A DNA stretch of 64,000 nucleotides, from NCBI RefSeq assembly GCF_002934625.1, contig NZ_PTJD01000010.1, forward strand, positions 1-64,000. Direction: 5' to 3'. Position numbers and translations under genes: made by a program. Positions 62,679 through 64,000 of the stretch are shown one piece after another. The stretch comes from Kineococcus xinjiangensis. GTDB lineage: Bacteria > Actinomycetota > Actinomycetes > Actinomycetales > Kineococcaceae. Position 1 is the stretch's first letter, and each line of letters starts with the position of its first letter. A model generated the notes under the pieces. It searched no databases. It was given only the letters and a program-made list of their open reading frames with translations, and was not told the origin of the DNA.

Positions 62679-64000
62679 GTGCCACGTTGTGCAACTTCCG
62701 GTCACGGGCGGGCACTGCCCGCGGCCTGGCGCGCGCGGCGCACCGCACCCGCCGCACCCCGGTCCCGGCGGCGCGGCATCGCCGGTGCGGTGCTGCGCGC
62801 CCAGCTCCTCGTGCTCGCCGTCCTCGTCCTCGGCGGCGGCGCGGGCGTCCTCTGGGAGGCACGGCAGGCGGAGGAGCGCGCCGCCGCCGCCCGCGCCTCC
62901 GGGGTCGCCGCCACCGTCGCGCTCGCCCCCGCCGTCACCGCGGCCCTGCCGCTGGAGGGCGCCCCGCCCGCGGCGCGCGCCGCCGTCCAGCCGTACGCGG
63001 AGGCCGTCCGCCGCGCCACCGGCACCGACTTCGTCGTCGTCATGGGCACCGACCGCACCCGCCTCAGCCACCCCGACCCCGCCCAGATCGGCCGCACCTT
63101 CCTCGGCACCACCGCCCCCGCCCTGCGCGGGGAGGCGTTCACGGAGACCTTCACCGGCACCCTCGGGCCGTCCGTGCGGGCGGTCGTCCCCGTGCGCGCC
63201 TCCACGGAGGCCGACGCACCCGTCGTCGGCATGGTCGCCGTGGGCGTCACCCGCGAGGCCATCAGCCGCTCGTTCGTGCGGCAGCTGCCCGCCCTCCTCG
63301 CAGCCCTCGCTCTCGCCCTGCTGCTCGCCGCCGCCGGCAGCGTCTCGATCAGCCGCTGGGTGCGGCGCAGCACCCACGGGATGGAACCGGCCGAGCTGAC
63401 CCGCCTCTACGAGTACTCCGAGGCCGTGCTGCACGCCCTCGGCGAGGGCCTCCTCGTCGTGGACCGGCAGCAGCGGCTGCAGCTGGTCAACGACGAGGCC
63501 CGCCGCCTCCTCGCCCCGGCCCTCGACGACGCCGGGCCCGGCACGGCCGTCGAGGGCCTCCCGCTGCCGCCGGCGCTGCGCGCGCTGCTGCTCGAGGGGA
63601 GCGGGGCCAGCGACGAGGTGCTCCTCAGCGCCGACCGCGTCCTGCTCGTCGACCAGGCCCCTGCCGTGTGGGAGGGCCGGGTGCTGGGCAGCGTCACGAC
63701 CCTGCGCGACCACACGCGGCTGCGGGAGCTGAGCCGCGACCTCGACGAGACCCGCGACCTCGCCGAGGCCCTGCGCTCCCAGGCGCACGAGTCCGCCAAC
63801 CGCCTGCACACGGTCGTCGCGATGGTGGAGATGGGACGGACGGAGGACGCCGTGCGCTTCGCCACCGCCGAGCTGGACGTGGCCCAGAGCCTCACCGACC
63901 TCCTCGTCAGCGAGGTCGAGGAACCGGCCGTGGCGGCGCTGCTGCTGGGCAAGAGCGCCCAGGCCGCGGAGTGGGGGGTGGAGCTGCGGCTCGACCCGGC
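62679..64000 (+). CDS. CitA/DcuS-type sensor histidine kinase (cut by window end)
   Basis: The open frame runs to the end of the window; 440 residues are visible. The first helix is near 37-58 (QLLVLAVLVLGGGAGVLW). An extracytoplasmic PDC/CitA-like domain (~60-190) contains TDFVVVMGTDRTRLSHPDPAQIGR, and a second helix lies near 205-225. A PAS domain follows (VLHALGEGLLVVDRQQRLQLVNDEA), then the SPOB-type dimerisation helix LRSQAHESANRLHTV with His370. Such kinases sense citrate or C4-dicarboxylates and control uptake genes such as the divergent dctA. The ATPase domain and partner regulator lie to the right. A GTG at 62673 is an alternative start. Confidence 0.92.
   Translation, partial: MPRCATSGHGRALPAAWRARRTAPAAPRSRRRGIAGAVLRAQLLVLAVLVLGGGAGVLWEARQAEERAAAARASGVAATVALAPAVTAALPLEGAPPAARAAVQPYAEAVRRATGTDFVVVMGTDRTRLSHPDPAQIGRTFLGTTAPALRGEAFTETFTGTLGPSVRAVVPVRASTEADAPVVGMVAVGVTREAISRSFVRQLPALLAALALALLLAAAGSVSISRWVRRSTHGMEPAELTRLYEYSEAVLHALGEGLLVVDRQQRLQLVNDEARRLLAPALDDAGPGTAVEGLPLPPALRALLLEGSGASDEVLLSADRVLLVDQAPAVWEGRVLGSVTTLRDHTRLRELSRDLDETRDLAEALRSQAHESANRLHTVVAMVEMGRTEDAVRFATAELDVAQSLTDLLVSEVEEPAVAALLLGKSAQAAEWGVELRLDP

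Overview
The window is very GC-rich DNA with frequent GTG starts, leaderless genes and actinobacterial families: LysE/LysG, a seven-gene Mrp antiporter, CebR/CelR-type operators, and GAF-ANTAR and SpoIIE-phosphatase regulators. Together with the many diguanylate cyclases and the TreS-like amylase, this suggests a free-living actinomycete, probably Kineosporiaceae (Kineococcus-like). That placement is inferred from gene content, not from a marker gene.

Left edge (1-3.1 kb): the tail of an IS3-type transposase, a lower-GC orphan gene and a small unknown gene end at a 3' remnant of a tRNA-Thr(CGT) gene. The remnant is followed by a terminator, so it looks like the attR of an element integrated in a tRNA, with the island extending left out of the window. 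Just outside are an 89-bp MITE-like repeat, a decayed GntR/UTRA regulator and an EcsC-like gene.

3.2-16.1 kb: a nucleotidyltransferase-like/methyltransferase fusion, a secreted metallophosphoesterase with a perfect 480-bp internal duplication, a YdcF-like protein, a membrane sulfite-oxidase-family molybdoenzyme, a GAF-ANTAR regulator, and a tightly overlapping three-gene MoxR/VWA operon. The third protein of that operon carries an unusual internal block of Ig-like repeats.

16.1-28.6 kb: glutamate dehydrogenase and a run of signalling genes (SpoIIE phosphatase, GGDEF-EAL protein, large multi-PAS histidine kinase), the lysE/lysG pair and a membrane GGDEF protein.

28.6-35.8 kb: carbohydrate metabolism (a GH13 TreS-like enzyme and a secreted GH9 cellulase with a CebR/CelR-like operator) plus small membrane and acetyltransferase genes.

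35.9-43.0 kb: four tandem paralogous 7TM-PAS-GGDEF diguanylate cyclases. Their PAS-GGDEF linkers differ by exact heptads (14, 35, 42 and 49 residues), and the second gene is a mosaic of the first and fourth. 43.0-49.1 kb: a NarL-type regulator, a membrane kinase whose phosphoacceptor His is Gln, a divergent soluble kinase with an intact His, and a FtsX/LolD-type ABC exporter.

49.3-64 kb: a medium-chain dehydrogenase without structural-zinc cysteines, the mnhABCDEFG antiporter operon, rtcB, the metY-metX pair for methionine synthesis, and a dctA symporter divergent from a CitA/DcuS-type sensor kinase that runs off the right edge.
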